A stretch of 64,000 nt of DNA from Eriocheir sinensis (taxonomy: Eukaryota > Arthropoda > Malacostraca > Decapoda > Varunidae): NCBI RefSeq assembly GCF_024679095.1, contig NW_026110804.1:1-64000 (forward strand), in the 5' to 3' direction. Below the pieces are notes generated by a model that had not been told where the DNA came from, ran no database searches, and saw only the letters and a program-made list of their open reading frames with translations. Position numbers and translations under genes: made by a program. Every line of letters starts with the position of its first letter. Within the stretch, counting starts at the first letter, position 1. Below, piece by piece: positions 38,611 through 50,264 of this stretch.

Positions 38611-39189
38611 GTCATTTCAGAGGTCAAAAAGAAATTGAGTTCTTGGTATTAATTCGGCCTCATCAGCACCACTATCTTAGCTTGCAATCTCCTACTCATG
38701 TTTTTACTCCCATTTTCTGTTGCCAAGTCAGGTCATCATATCCTTTCAGAGCCAAAGAAGAGGTATGGTGTTGGTTATATCTCTGCACCCCGGCATCACT
38801 ACCCAGGCTTGCATTCTTTGCCCATGTGTGTTGGACTCATCCTTGTCCTCTACCAAATCACATCAGGTGTATATATTCTTTCAGAGACTCGTCTGGAGCC
38901 CAGGAAGAAGCTTGTGTCTGAGTACGAGTCGCTGATGGAAGTGGCGGCGCTGTCAGCCAGAGTCCAGCTGGCCACCTCTCCGGGCCCATAGTCGTGGGGG
39001 GCATCTTGGCGGAGAGTACTGTAGTGTTCATGGAGCTCCTGGCTCAAATTACAAGCAAAAGGTGTCTCAGTTACTGCCTCAAATTAGAGTATTATGGAAG
39101 ATGAATTATGATGACTTACATGTCTCCAATAAGTTTATAAATTCCTGCTGTATATAAATGCATCACCGTATCTTCTGGTCTGGTTTCAG
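38611..39189. other. No firm gene; possible exon near 38882-38990
   Basis: An acceptor-like TATATTCTTTCAG precedes an open stretch reading TRLEPRKKLVSEYESLMEV and SARVQLATSPGP before a stop. There is no clear donor, so it is only a candidate upstream exon of the gene at 39190. Confidence 0.25.
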
Positions 39190-39275
39190 TACTTGAAGGG
39201 CGGGAACTTCAGGCTGCTGAGTACCCCCTTGGCCGAGGGAGGGGACCAGGCCTTCCTCACACCTACTTTACTCAG
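39190..39275 (+). CDS. Internal exon of an unidentified host gene (exon a)
   Basis: Acceptor GGTTTCAG, donor CTCAG|GTGAGG. The frame that matches the phase of the next exon reads LEGRELQAAEYPLG and ends PHTYFTQ; another frame is also open. With 39825-40077 and 40954-41135 it forms a chain of exons with compatible phases. Family not recognised. Confidence 0.4.
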
Positions 39276-39354
39276 GTGAGGTTGGTGGAGGTTGAGTTTA
39301 ATGAGTCATTAGCTTGTCCTTACACTTCTTAAAGGTAGAGGTGGGTGCCTGTGG

Positions 39355-39600
39355 CATGGGTGTGGTGCTCATCTGCAAACCATTGGCCCTTTGAGCCTGT
39401 GTTGGGGAAGAAACACTCACACTGGGGCAGGCCAGGGGGAGTCCTGGGAATGCCACACTGTACCTTCCCCTGGTTTACTCAGCTGCTTGTTTATGGACCC
39501 TCCTCAAGGGGAGGATGAACAGCTGGGTGAGCTGCACGCCCTGCACAGGCTGGGATTCAAACCCTGGCCCGTGCAGTCATGGCCAGGCATGGTGACCATT
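39355..39600 (-). mobile_element. SINE-1, reverse copy in an intron
   Basis: The reverse complement shows a B box-like GGGTTTGAATCCC (about 39550) and the SINE-1 body (GCTCACCCAGCTGTTCATCC, GGGGAAGGTACAGTGTGG, CAAAGGGCCAATGG), matching 30866-31150. Confidence 0.75.
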
Positions 39601-39824
39601 GATCCACTTCTTTTACTGTCCCTCAAGTTATTTTTCCTGACTGTTAACTCTAGCCAGCAAGGTTGGTGGCTTTGGAGGTCAAGTTCATCATTGTTGTTGT
39701 GTGACTTTACAGGAGATTGTCACAGGCAGAACATAACTATAAGTGTCTGCAAAAGCATGATGACTTGTAAAAGGAAACAGAAGCCAGAATTGCAGTTTTA
39801 ACGTTATATTCCTCCTCTATGCAG

Positions 39825-40077
39825 GTCAACCACAAGAGTCTGGACTTCCAGATCAAGTACGGGTCCAGCCTGCAGCACCTCCACAGGGTAGTGAGCCAGC
39901 TGGAGGCCCACCTGGAGCAGTCTGGCAGCCTCAGCACCCTGCTGGCCCTCGTGGAGCAGCTCACCTACAGGCTGGGCCAGCTGGCGCCAGGGCAGGCCGA
40001 GGAGGCACACCCACCGGCGCTGGAGTCACACACAGACACACTGACCAGCAAGCAGCAGTTGATCTCAAAAACCTTGG
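39825..40077 (+). CDS. Internal exon of an unidentified host gene (exon b), helical/coiled-coil-like
   Basis: Acceptor CCTCCTCTATGCAG, donor CTTGG|GTAAAG. The exon encodes 84 residues starting VNHKSLDFQIKYGSSLQHLH, with a leucine-rich amphipathic stretch (VVSQLEAHLEQSG, LALVEQLTYRLGQL), and ends SKQQLISKTL. GC-rich codon use contrasts with the surrounding introns. The best-supported of the exons in this cluster. I do not recognise the family. Confidence 0.55.
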
Positions 40078-40239
40078 GTAAAGTCTTGAAATGGTGTTGA
40101 GTTATTGTCTTGCTGTTTGGGGGTTCAGGAGGCTTGGCTTGCCAAGGGGAAAAAATTAAAAAGTGCTTACCTCTCTGATCCTTGAAACCTGATGCCATCA
40201 CAGTGGCAGGGAAGGCATGGCTCATCTCCAAAACTTTAG

Positions 40240-40905
40240 GCACGGTTAGGGTAGTGATTGTCCTGCTGTTTGGGTGACTTAGGAGGCTGGACAAGGGAAA
40301 GGGAAGGCACGGTTAGGGTAGTGATTGTCCTGCTGTTTGGGTGACTTAGGAGGCTGGACAAGGGAAAGGGAAGGCATGGTTAGGGTAGTGATTGTCCTGC
40401 TGTTTGGGTGACTTAGGAGGCTGGACAAGGGAAAGGGAAGGCATGGTTAGGGTAGTGATTGTCCTGCTGTTTGGGTGACTTAGGAGGCTGGACAAGGGAA
40501 AGGGAAGGCATGGTTAGGGTAGTGATTGTCCTGCTGTTTGGGTGACTTAGGAGGCTGGACAAGGGAAAGGGAAGGCATGGTTAGGGTAGTGATTGTCCTG
40601 CTGTTTGGGTGACTTAGGAGGCTGGACAAGGGAAAGGGAAGGCATGGTTAGGGTAGTGATTGTCCTGCTGTTTGGGTGACTTAGGAGGCTGGACAAGGGA
40701 AAGGGAAGGCATGGTTAGGGTAGTGATTGTCCTGCTGTTTGGGTGACTTAGGAGGCTGGACAAGGGAAAGGGAAGGCATGGTTAGGGTAGTGATTGTCCT
40801 GCTGCTTGGGTGACTTAGGAGGCTGGACAAGGGAAAGGGAAGGCATGGTTAGGGTAGTGATTGTCCTGCTGCTTGGGTGACTTAGGAGGCTGGACAAGAG
40901 AAAAG
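40240..40905 (+). repeat. 67-bp minisatellite, about 10 copies
   Basis: Units beginning GCATGGTTAGGGTAGTGATT recur every 67 bp (40240, 40307, 40374, 40441 and so on) with very few differences. A diverged relative lies directly downstream of the splice donor at 40078-40140 (GTTATTGTCTTGCTGTTTGG), so the array probably expanded from intron sequence. Confidence 0.95.
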
Positions 40906-40953
40906 AATGCAATCAAATGGTCACAACTTTTTAACCCTTTAAATTGGGCACAG

Positions 40954-41135
40954 GCAGAGAGACGCTGGGTGTGGGTGGAGCAGCTGGATACATGGACCTT
41001 GCTGGGTGTGTGAGTGCCTCCCAAAAGAAGAGTTCCCAGCGCCACGGCTCCCAAGACCTCCACCAAGCTGATCATTGGACACAGGTCGCGGCAGGTGGCA
41101 AAAGTGGGCGTGGCTGGCGAGTAGTGCAGACTTTG
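40954..41135 (+). CDS. Candidate exon of the same unidentified gene (exon c)
   Basis: Acceptor GGGCACAG, donor ACTTTG|GTGAGT (strong). In the phase demanded by exon b the exon is open throughout (RETLGVGGAAGYMDLAG, ending GRGWRVVQTL). The acceptor has a weak pyrimidine tract and the composition is serine/glycine-rich, so confidence is modest. Confidence 0.35.
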
Positions 41136-42330
41136 GTGAGTAGTGCGGCTTTGTAGTGATTCTTTTTATCCATGTATTTATTTATTTATTTATGTTTGGA
41201 GCAGGTTTTATAATAATTCCTTCTTCTTTTCTCTTTATTTTTCTTTTTCTCATTTTCTCCCTGTAATGGTTTCTCTGTGTTCCTTTTTTTCTGGACTAGG
41301 TTTTATATTGTTGTAAGATTAGGTGTTGTTAGAGGAAGTGTTGTTAGGTGTTAATAGGTTTAGATGAGAGTATTAGTCTTGTTTTCTTTATCTTTTTCTC
41401 CCTTCTCCTCCTCCTAGTTGTAGTGATTCTTTTTCTTTGCTTTCTCTTTTTCTTTTTTCTATTTCCTCCTCCTTCCCCTTCTCTTTGTTCTTCCTCCATT
41501 CCTCTTCCTGTATATACAGTGATGCATGCTTTCTTTTTCTGTGTGTCTCTAAACACGTCCACTGTTCATCTCAGTAAACAAGTCTGTCTCTAACTCAGGG
41601 ACTACTTGTGTATATGTACACTTCATGCATGTTGTCTTTGTATTGATAAACAAGTCTTGCTTTGTAAACTGAAGGAGGGCTGTTTATCATAGTATACAAG
41701 CCTGCTTCAACTTATGCATATGCACTCAACCTGACATGCACTTATCTCCTAGACTATTGTTGCTACATTTGCCACAAAACCTTTCCTCTCTGGGAGTTCT
41801 GGTAAACCTGCCTCTTACAACAATGGGTAATCCTAGACTATTGTAACTTACTATGGGTAATCCTAGACTATTGTAACTTGCTATGAGTAATCCTAGACTA
41901 TTGTTACCACATTTGCCACAAAACTTCTCCTCTCTGGGGGTTCTGGTAAACCTGCCCATTGCAATGGGTAATCTGTGGTTATTAGTTCTAAATTTACAAA
42001 GACTTATTCTGTACAGCTTTGGTAACCTTATAAAGTAGCTTTGAAAAGAGAACCTGTCCTTATAAGTCACATAAGTACTGCATGATGATTTACTGTTGAA
42101 TGCCACTCCGAGATCCAGTGATCCTTAACATTCCTCTGGAAAGCAAGTTTCAAGCAGTGTGTTGTGAACCTCTTGTTCCAGACACATCCCCGACATACTC
42201 AGCTGAGTTGTTCAACAGTGATTTTATACTTCATCCTTGGTGATTTGTAACTATTTTCATTATGCATTTTAAAAAGACTGATACATTACATAACAGTTTC
42301 TCTTGTTTACCGGAAATTATCCTTGAGTCT
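41136..42330. other. Intron-like DNA; short tandem repeat near 41750-41960
   Basis: No gene seen. A T/C-rich stretch lies at 41220-41600. At 41740-41960 the words CCTAGACTATTGT and CTATGGGTAAT recur several times as a small imperfect tandem repeat, with a longer unit (ACATTTGCCACAAAAC) present twice. Confidence 0.5.
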
Positions 42331-42985
42331 ACCAAAGCCGTGTCATACTATCTCTTTGCTCTTAAAACTGCCCATAGAAATACTACTAACACAACCTCTA
42401 CCAAAGCCTTGTCAAACTATCTCTTTGCTCTTAAAACTGCCCATGGAAATACTAACACAAACTCTACCAAAGCCTTTTCAAACTATCTCTTTGCTCTTAA
42501 AACTGACCATGGAAATACTAACACAAACTCTACCAAAGCCGTGTCAAACCATCTCTTTGCTCTTTAAACTGCCCATGGAAATACTACTAACACAACCTCT
42601 ACCAAAGCCGTGTCATGCTATCACTTGGCTCATAACACTGCCCATGGAAATACTACTAACACAAACTCTACCAAAGCCATGTCATGCTATCACTTGGCTC
42701 ATAACACTGCCCATGGAAATACTACTAACACAAACTCTACCAAAGCCATGTCAAGCTATCACTTTGCTCTTAAAACTGCCCATGGAAATACTACTAAGAC
42801 AACCTCTACCAAAGCCTTTTCAAGCTATCACTTTGCTCTTAAAACTGCCCATGGAAATACTACTAACACAACCTCTACCAAAGCCTTGTCAAGCTATCAC
42901 TTGGCTCATAAAACTGCCCATGGAAATATTACTACTAATACAACCTCTACCAAAGCCCTGTCAAATTATAACTAGCCTCATAACA
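42331..42985 (+). repeat. 66-69 bp minisatellite, about 10 copies, with 3-bp length steps
   Basis: Units begin ACCAAAGCC (42331, 42400, 42466 and on) and contain AAACTGCCCATGGAAATACT. Unit lengths differ by multiples of three, so two overlapping frames stay open for up to 238 codons. No known repeat protein matches, and no splice or start context supports coding, so I call it a minisatellite. Confidence 0.9.
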
Positions 42986-43480
42986 CCACCCATGGATGTA
43001 CCCAGAGAGTCTTATTCATTGTTGGTGTGTGAGCCCTGAACTCTGAGGATATTGACCCAGGCCTTGGGATCAGTCCCAGCAATGTCAGTCAGCCAGGCAC
43101 TGTTCCCTGCAGGCTTCCCATGAACCTCTGCTGTGGGTCAATGGCCACACCCAACACACTGATTATCCCTGTCAGTAATAGCAAACAGACCCCAAAAAGT
43201 GATGGAAATGAACTCTATGGAATGTAAGGAAGGCAGAAAACAGTTTAAAAGCTGACATTGTTTTTTGAGCTGGTAATAGTTGGCATTTCTTCGTGAGGGA
43301 GAGCTGGCAATACTATTTTTCATGCCCAAGGAAAGGCTTAGGTAGTCTTACGCTTGACAAATTAAACGGATCAATGAACACTTACTCTGACCTCTGCCGT
43401 GTGCATAACTAAACTCAATCCTCCCTGTCATCCCTGCCCTGTTGTGCCGTGTCCTCTGCTGCCCCGCGTCGCCCCGCCAG

Positions 43481-43566
43481 TGCCCCATCAGGACGTCATT
43501 GTCTCCAGTCGTGTGGTCCAGCGAGTCACCGCTCTACCGCACGACAGTGACCCCAAGGAAGTCCCG
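43481..43566 (+). CDS. Candidate exon, unidentified gene
   Basis: Acceptor CGCCCCGCCAG and donor CCCG|GTTAGT flank an 86 bp GC-rich open stretch. One frame reads VPHQDVIVSSRVVQRVTALP; the phase expected after exon c gives another open frame. Too short to identify. Confidence 0.3.
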
Positions 43567-43732
43567 GTTAGTCAGTCCGTCTGTCAGTGAGGGACATAAC
43601 CCCTGCCTGAGCTAACCCATCGCTGAGTCAGGCATTCATTATTTGTGTTATTTCAAGCCATAAGAGTAGCCTAGCATATGATGAGGAGGAGGCATCCATC
43701 AGTCTACTCATGCATTATCTCAAGAGCATAAC

Positions 43733-44115
43733 GTAACATAAGATAATAAGGAGTCTGCAAGAGGCTGATAGGCCAATACAAGGCAGCTCCTCACTATCCA
43801 TGAACTCATCTAACCTCTTCTTGAATGTATCTTGTGTTGGCACCCACCACATGACTGCCAGGTGTGTTCCACTCATCCACCACTCTGTCAGTAAATCATT
43901 TCTTTCCTGTGTCCTGAATTTATCTTACTTGAACCCATTGCTACGTGTCCTACCCGGCCCTCACACCACCAAAGTCTTATTAACACCCCTTATTAATTAA
44001 AGCCCTTCATACATTTGTAAACCTCCGTCAAGTCTCCTCACACCCTTCGCTTTTCTAGAGAATGCAGGTTTAAATGTTTAGGTCTGTCCTCATATGGCAA
44101 GTTTCTCACCCCTAA
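43733..44115 (-). mobile_element. LINE-E fragment (3' end), decayed
   Basis: Begins at the tail (AACATAAGATAATAAGGAGTC) and shares GCCTGC/GGCAGCTCC and the ACCACATGACTGC region with LINE-E at 10170-10310. Reverse frames give NLPYEDRPKHLNLHSLEKRR, a LINE-E motif. Truncated at about 44115. Confidence 0.85.
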
Positions 44116-44338
44116 AGATGTATTGTAGAGGATTGTAACCCTTTCCCATATACAAACACAGGTAAACATACACACATTGACCCTTCCTGACCTGTCGTAA
44201 CCCTCCACAGGTCCACAGCAGGGATGTGGCCACCCCTGGCCACAGCCCCAAGTGTTCCCTGGTGGGCCATACTCACTGAGCTCCTCCTCCTCCTCCTCAC
44301 CCTGCTGCCGTGGAAGGTGAGGGAGAGAGAGAGGGACC
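44116..44338. other. No gene recognised
   Basis: Short GC-richer stretch ending in GA repeats just before the LINE-F start. Confidence 0.3.
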
Positions 44339-44339
44339 T

Positions 44340-46780
44340 TGATCACTGTCTTCAACACCAATAATCATAATCTATTTACCAATGAGCTACATGAAATAAA
44401 CCAGGAGGAACTACTAAATCTAGAAAATTCAAATGATAATTTTAATCTTTTCTATGAAAGAGTTTATGAATGTTACAATAAAAGTTTCCCTATTAAAACA
44501 AAATATGTAACTACAAAAAGACTTCATAAGGCTTGGCTTACAGGCAGAATACTTAAATCTATCAAACATAAATGTAACTTGTTTAAAATGTATAAACTTG
44601 GAACAGTTTCTTATGAGACCTTTAAACAATATAGAAATTACCTTACTCAGAATATTAGGGTTGCCAAAATGAACTATTATTTCCAAATATTTACAAATTT
44701 TTGCAGAAATACCAAAAAGATTTGTCAAACAGTCAATGAATTAAAAGGTAATACATACAAAGCAAACAATATCAAGTCATTGCAGTATAATAATTCAGTA
44801 TTAAGTGATCCGTCAGATATATCGGAAGCCTTCAATAGATACTCGAAAGACTATCTTAAAGGTAACTTTCCAAATTCTATGATGTGCCCTATTGTTACCA
44901 CCTTTGATTTGGCTACAGTAATTAAGTCATTAAACAATAAAAAATCAGGCATTAATGATATATCACCCTCTTATATTAAAAGAAACTCTCATTTCATTTC
45001 AATCCCTTTGGCTATACTTTTTAATCAATCTGTTACAACTGGAACTTTTCCATCTCTGTTGAAGACTGCAAAAATTACACCTATCCACAAGTCTGGTCCC
45101 GATGATGACCCTAAAAATTATAGACCAATATCTCAACTTACAATTTTCTCTAAAATATTTGAAACTTTAACTAAGAATATCTTAAACCCTTCTCAGTATG
45201 GTTTTAGGTGGAACTGCAGCACTTTTACAGCCTTAAATGTATTTTCTAATGATGTACTTTCTGCAATTGACAAAAACTCCATGTCTTATCCATATTTATA
45301 GATTTTGCTAAAGCCTTTGATACAGTACACCATAACATTCTTATTAACAAAATGTACCACTATGGGATCAGAGGCCCAATACTCTCTTGGTTCAAGGATT
45401 ACCTAACAGATAGACATCAATGTACTGTATTTAGCAGCGAAAAATCATCTACTACCACTGTAAAACTTGGTGTACCTCAAGGAAGCATTCTAGGCCCAAT
45501 TTTGTTTCTAATATACATCAATGATATATCAAATCTTTTCTTTAAAGCTAAAAGTATATTGTTTGCCGATGACACGACACTCTACTTAACAGGTCCGAAC
45601 CAAGATCAACTTGTACTAAATGCAAATCATGAACTCGAAAAACTATACCAATGGTGTCTATGTAACAGACTTACAATTAATACAAAGAAAACTTGCTTTA
45701 TGCTATTCACTACTAAAAAAGCGTCTAACTTGATTAATTTAAAAATCAATAATGAAATAATTTATAAAATGGATAGAGTGAGATTTCTTGGTGTAGATTA
45801 TGATGATTCATTATCATTTAAATATCACATACATAACCTTACACTGAAAATATCAAGACACATTGCTTTACTTTATCAAGTAAAGGATCTCATGCCTCAA
45901 AATGTATTAAAGTCAATATACTGTGCACACATTTATTCACTAATTACCTACTGCAACCCCATTTGGTGTACAACATACACCACCTATTTAACCCCCTAAG
46001 ATTGCAGCTCCAAAAAATTGTAAGAATTATTACTAACAGCAACTATTAAGCACACACTAGTCCACTCTTCAAGGAAACCAAAATTCTAAAACTGGATGAT
46101 ATAACTAAACTGGAAATAGCTACACTCATGTACAAAAATAAGAATGAAATGCGTGACCTCCTCCCATCTCATGATTAAGTATCCGTCACCGCGACAATCT
46201 GATCTTTCCTGTTCATCGTCTTTCAAAACTCCAACATTCAACTACTTATTTGGGTCCTGTAATTTGGAATTCTATCCCCACACAAATTCAAGAAGCTCCT
46301 TCCCTCAACACATTCAAAAGCCGATCAAAAACTAATATTATAATGACCTATTAACTAATTCACTTTTTCCTTATAAATGTGCATATGTGTATGTACTTTA
46401 AAATATTATGTTAATCAATTAATGCAACATATGTGCAATTTACTTATGTATATGAATGGGTGTATGCGTGTGTATGTGCGCATGTGTATGTGTGCGCATA
46501 TGTATATGTGTATGCGTGTGTGTGTGTGTATGAGTATATATAGGTCTGTGTGTGTGCATGTATGTATGTATGTACGCGTTTATTCTATTGTGTTATCTCG
46601 CATGCTCAATATATGATTCTATTACTTTAACATTATGTAAAGTTATCATAATCATTTCATCTTTTCTACAATTATTATTAATGTTGTCACAGCCACTAAT
46701 TTTCAAATAAATTATATATTTCTTGCCTAAAAAGCTATGCTTTAGACAGGCTAAAGCTTAAAGCTCTGTCCATATATATA
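44340..46780 (+). mobile_element. LINE-F: AT-rich CR1-group (Daphne/Crack-like) retrotransposon, 5'-truncated
   Basis: A plus-strand non-LTR retrotransposon with markedly AT-rich codons unlike all other LINEs in the window. It begins abruptly at 44340 and its AT-rich 3' region runs to about 46780 near a short TA repeat. Assignment to a clade is by overall resemblance of its RT, so the clade is uncertain. Confidence 0.88.
44341..46010 (+). pseudogene. LINE-F linker and reverse transcriptase remnant
   Basis: The first frame (to 45301) holds the region upstream of RT and motifs KITPIHKSGPDDDPKNYRPI and SQYGFRWNCSTFTAL. A frameshift near 45295 (IDFAKAFDTVHHNILI resumes in another frame) precedes LGVPQGSILGPILFLIYIND and catalytic FADDTTLY (45352-45999). 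After 46000 only scattered C-terminal pieces remain. Inactive. Confidence 0.9.
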
Positions 46781-46837
46781 TATGAATATAACATATATAA
46801 TTTTGTATAACTAATAGCTATAAATAAATGTTTCAAA

Positions 46838-46997
<160 letters not shown>

Positions 46998-47009
46998 ACT
47001 CACTCTCAG

Positions 47010-47212
47010 GACATGAATGAACCCTCAAACCTCTGGTCCAGGAGTCACCACGGCTGTCAGCAGAACAACTTGGAGCGTCCGCCCTTCCTGCCGCCAGTGG
47101 TCAGAGACTCTCTCTTCTGCCACACAGTCTGCATGTCGGCAAGGCACTACATCGGACTCCACTACAACCTCCACAACCTCTACGGACTGTCAGAGACGAG
47201 TGCCACCAACGC
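47010..47212 (+). CDS. Internal exon of lysosomal acid alpha-glucosidase-like enzyme (GH31)
   Basis: GH31 alpha-glucosidases hydrolyse terminal alpha-1,4/1,6-glucosidic bonds; the lysosomal member degrades glycogen. The exon begins DMNEPSNLWSRSHHGC, the GH31 signature in which the first Asp is the catalytic nucleophile. It continues ERPPFLPPVVRDSL and HYNLHNLYGLSE, closely matching the animal acid alpha-glucosidase block (NNPPY...VGGTL..., HYNLHNLYGL). Acceptor CTCTCAG, donor AACGC|GTAAGT. It is 203 bp, phase 0 at the start and 2 at the end. No neighbouring exon of the gene is identifiable here: LINE-F and a microsatellite lie upstream. It may be part of a gene with large introns or an isolated copy. 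Confidence 0.88.
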
Positions 47213-48039
47213 GTAAGTCTATGATGCTCAGAGTTTTAGGTGCAGGGAGGGATATGCTCACAGTAAGTTTGTGGTATGCATTCAGTATGGGCACAGTACA
47301 TTAGTGATGTGCTTGCAGCAGAGCTGGGCACTTCCAATCATCAGTCCGATCTTCCGATCTGATCGGAACAGCAATTGGCGATCGGAATGCAAAGATTGGA
47401 TCATCTTTGTAAAAGGTAATCGGACTGTGGAGATCGGAACTTCACAAACTAACTTCCGATTACCAATCACAAAAAGAAAGTGGTCAGCGTTGTCATGGCA
47501 ACAAGTGACTGCGGACTTCTTACAATTATTTTTATACACGCTGCTAAATAGCTACTTCAATAAGCGTCTTTATTTATAAAATTAAGCGATAATTATTGAT
47601 CGTTAATTTATTTAATTCTGGTAAGGTATCGCGAACGAGACGCGCAAGCGCAAAGTCGCTTTATTTGCATGGCGGGACTTGTTACACGATGCCATGAGAG
47701 TGTGGAGTGGGCTGCAGTAGTGGGCTTCCGCTCACTCCAGTAACCGAGTGACCTGCCCCAGTTGTCCGTTATGCATTTTCTGCTGCAGTGTTACCACCCT
47801 CTAATGGCGGCAGCGTCAGTACCTTTTCGGGAAACCAACAAGACCTAAGCTAAAAGGGGGAGCCTTGCCCCGCCTCGATCCCCACCTTCTTAACTGGGGA
47901 AGGGCTTGCCTTCCTTGACCCCCCACCCACCCACCCGTCGGGCTCCCGGCCCCCGCAACAAGAGGAGGAGGAGGAGGAAGGAGGTCTCGTGAGACAACGC
48001 AACAAGCCGCCCAGACCACGGCACCAAACTAACGTCCTA
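47213..48039. other. Intron-like; possible CCGATCGGAA-rich MITE at about 47318-47480
   Basis: A word CAGAGCTGGGCAC at 47318 looks like a hAT/MITE end and is followed by repeated CCGATCGGAA-type words to about 47460. The other end is not found. The rest holds no gene; 47700-48000 is GC-richer with GAG/CCC runs. Confidence 0.35.
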
Positions 48040-48245
48040 TACCCCTCCCATCCAAGAACTTATCTAACCTCTTCTTGAATGTATCTATCGTGTTGGCGCT
48101 CACCACATGACTTCTAAGTCTGTTCCACTCATCCACCACTTCACTGTTGGTAAACCAATTCTTGCCTATGTCTTTGTTGAACCTGAACTTATCCAACTTA
48201 AAGCTCATTGCTACGTGTCTTAACCGGTGTGGTGTCATCTGCCAT
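48040..48245 (-). mobile_element. LINE-E fragment (C-terminal ORF region)
   Basis: Reverse frames read FKLDKFRFNKDIGKNWFTN, then VVDEWNRLRSHVVSANT, nearly identical in meaning to LINE-E at 10250-10400. Both ends are truncated. Confidence 0.85.
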
Positions 48246-48559
48246 CCACGTATCCTAAGACACCCCATCCAATCTGCTCATGCTCGGGATTTGTTTGCAA
48301 ACAAAGGGTGGATGATTTGCGACACAGGACCGTGTCTTTGTCGACTGCCTATCGCGATATGTCCCACCTGAGTTTTTTTTTGTATCTTTTTAAAAGTAAA
48401 TGTTGACGTATGTTTTTAATTTGAAAATTGCTTGAAATATGACCGGTTAGGACGGGGGCCACTGGACGGGCCACGTGTGCTCCCACTGCTTCAACATGTG
48501 GCACTCCACCGCAGCTGCTGGAATTTATTTATTGATTTATCAATTGATCTATTTATTTA

Positions 48560-48574
48560 GTTTTATTATTATTA

Positions 48575-48645
<71 letters not shown>

Positions 48646-48700
48646 ATTATTATTATTATTAATTATTTATTTATTTATTTATTTATTTTTTTTTTTTTTT
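48560..48700. repeat. (ATT)n and (ATTT)n microsatellite
   Basis: About 100 bp of ATT triplets followed by ATTT tetranucleotides and a T-run. Confidence 0.95.
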
Positions 48701-48965
48701 ACATCCTGGCCTACAGCTGGTAGGCTTTCTTTAGGGGCCTGATGATCAGCCCGAGCCCGTCATGGCACAGGGCAGGCGAGTGTCTACAGTGATGCCATCT
48801 ATTCTGAGCAAGCAATGGGCCACGTTATTTCGAGATTCCAGCGCCCAAACACACATGTGATTTGACTTTTATAGGAGTTGTGGGCCTTTCCGTGGGTAGT
48901 TTTGTGACCCTGGTGGTAGTTTGACAAGGCTTCTGTGCCATGAACTCTAATAACCACTCCTGAGA
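48701..48965 (-). mobile_element. SINE-2-related fragment
   Basis: Shares GGTAGGCTT, GGGGCCTGATG, TCAGCCC and GCAGGCGAGTGT with SINE-2 (33455-33625). The tRNA head is not visible. Confidence 0.55.
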
Positions 48966-49475
48966 ATGCATTTTACCTCTCTCTTTGCCTTAAGAAATAG
49001 CTGGTGTGTGAGGGTCAGTAGTGTGTAAGAATCCCAGGCAAAGCATTCCCCTATCAAGTTTATTCTTTGGTGACATGCAGCTGTGCCCTCTCCTCTACAG
49101 CAAACACCCTTGCTCTGTCCTTATCTCAAGTTCTTACCTGAAAACTTCTCATCCCATCTCTCAGAAACTTAATGTCTTCTTCTGGCACCTTGGCCCAGCC
49201 TGCCACACGACTATTGTCCACTCATGAAGGGACGGTCCACCACACATCCTGATATCATGAGGAAACTGTGAAGAGAACACTTGATATAACATGAGTGCAT
49301 TGATGTGTGGCAGAATTGTTACAATTTTTAAAGGCTGAATTTAGGTTAACTTTTACATGAATTATATATTTTTGGAGTTAATATTATCAATTTTTTACCT
49401 TCTCTTTCTACTCTTCCTCCTCCTCTTCTTCCTCCACCTCCTCCTCCATGTGCGTACTGTTTTTCACTCCAGTGT

Positions 49476-49477
<2 letters not shown>
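48966..49477. other. No gene recognised
   Basis: Ordinary intron-like DNA with a short CTCCTC-type stretch before the microsatellite. Confidence 0.4.
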
Positions 49478-49666
<189 letters not shown>

Positions 49667-49719
49667 TATGTCATCAACACCCAAAATGAGGCGCTGTAAG
49701 TCAGCCTATGGTCCTAAGC

Positions 49720-50040
49720 ATATCAGGCTCCCACTGTTACTATTCCCCAAGGCCACAGAGAAGGCTAACCGTGTTTTCCTGGGTGGTGTTTTCCCGTTCA
49801 GGGTGCAAAAGCCGTGTGAAACTATCAGCAGCACCACCCTGCATCTCTGTTTGTCTGTACCTCTGTGTTCCTGTCTTCCTAAATGTATCAGGCTCCCACT
49901 GCACCTATTTCCCAAGCCCACAGGAAGAGTAACTGGGTTGTCTTGGGTGTTTTCTCCTTCAAGGCACAGAAGCCATGCAAAACTACCGCCAGGCTCAGGA
50001 AACCGCCCATGGACACCCCAACAACCTCTGCGAGAGCCTT
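49720..50040 (+). repeat. Tandem duplication of about 159 bp
   Basis: ATCAGGCTCCCACTG recurs at 49731 and 49889, each followed by related sequence (CCCCAAGGCCACAG / CCCAAGCCCACAG) and a TTGGGTG/TTTTCC stretch. No coding signal is shared. Confidence 0.7.
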
Positions 50041-50264
50041 TTGAAATAGATGGAGCAAGCCTGTGAGGAGTTTGACAATATGGACCTTAACTTCATCGTC
50101 TGACAACTTGACGCAGCCTTTCACGCAACTTTTCCCTATCCTTTACAATACTCAGCTGTTGCACTCTTCCACATGAAGCATTTACAATCTGTCCTAAATC
50201 ATCTTCCTAAGTCCCTGTCACCACACTCAAATTCTTCCCTTCCTGTGCTGTCTTCTGTGCCTTC

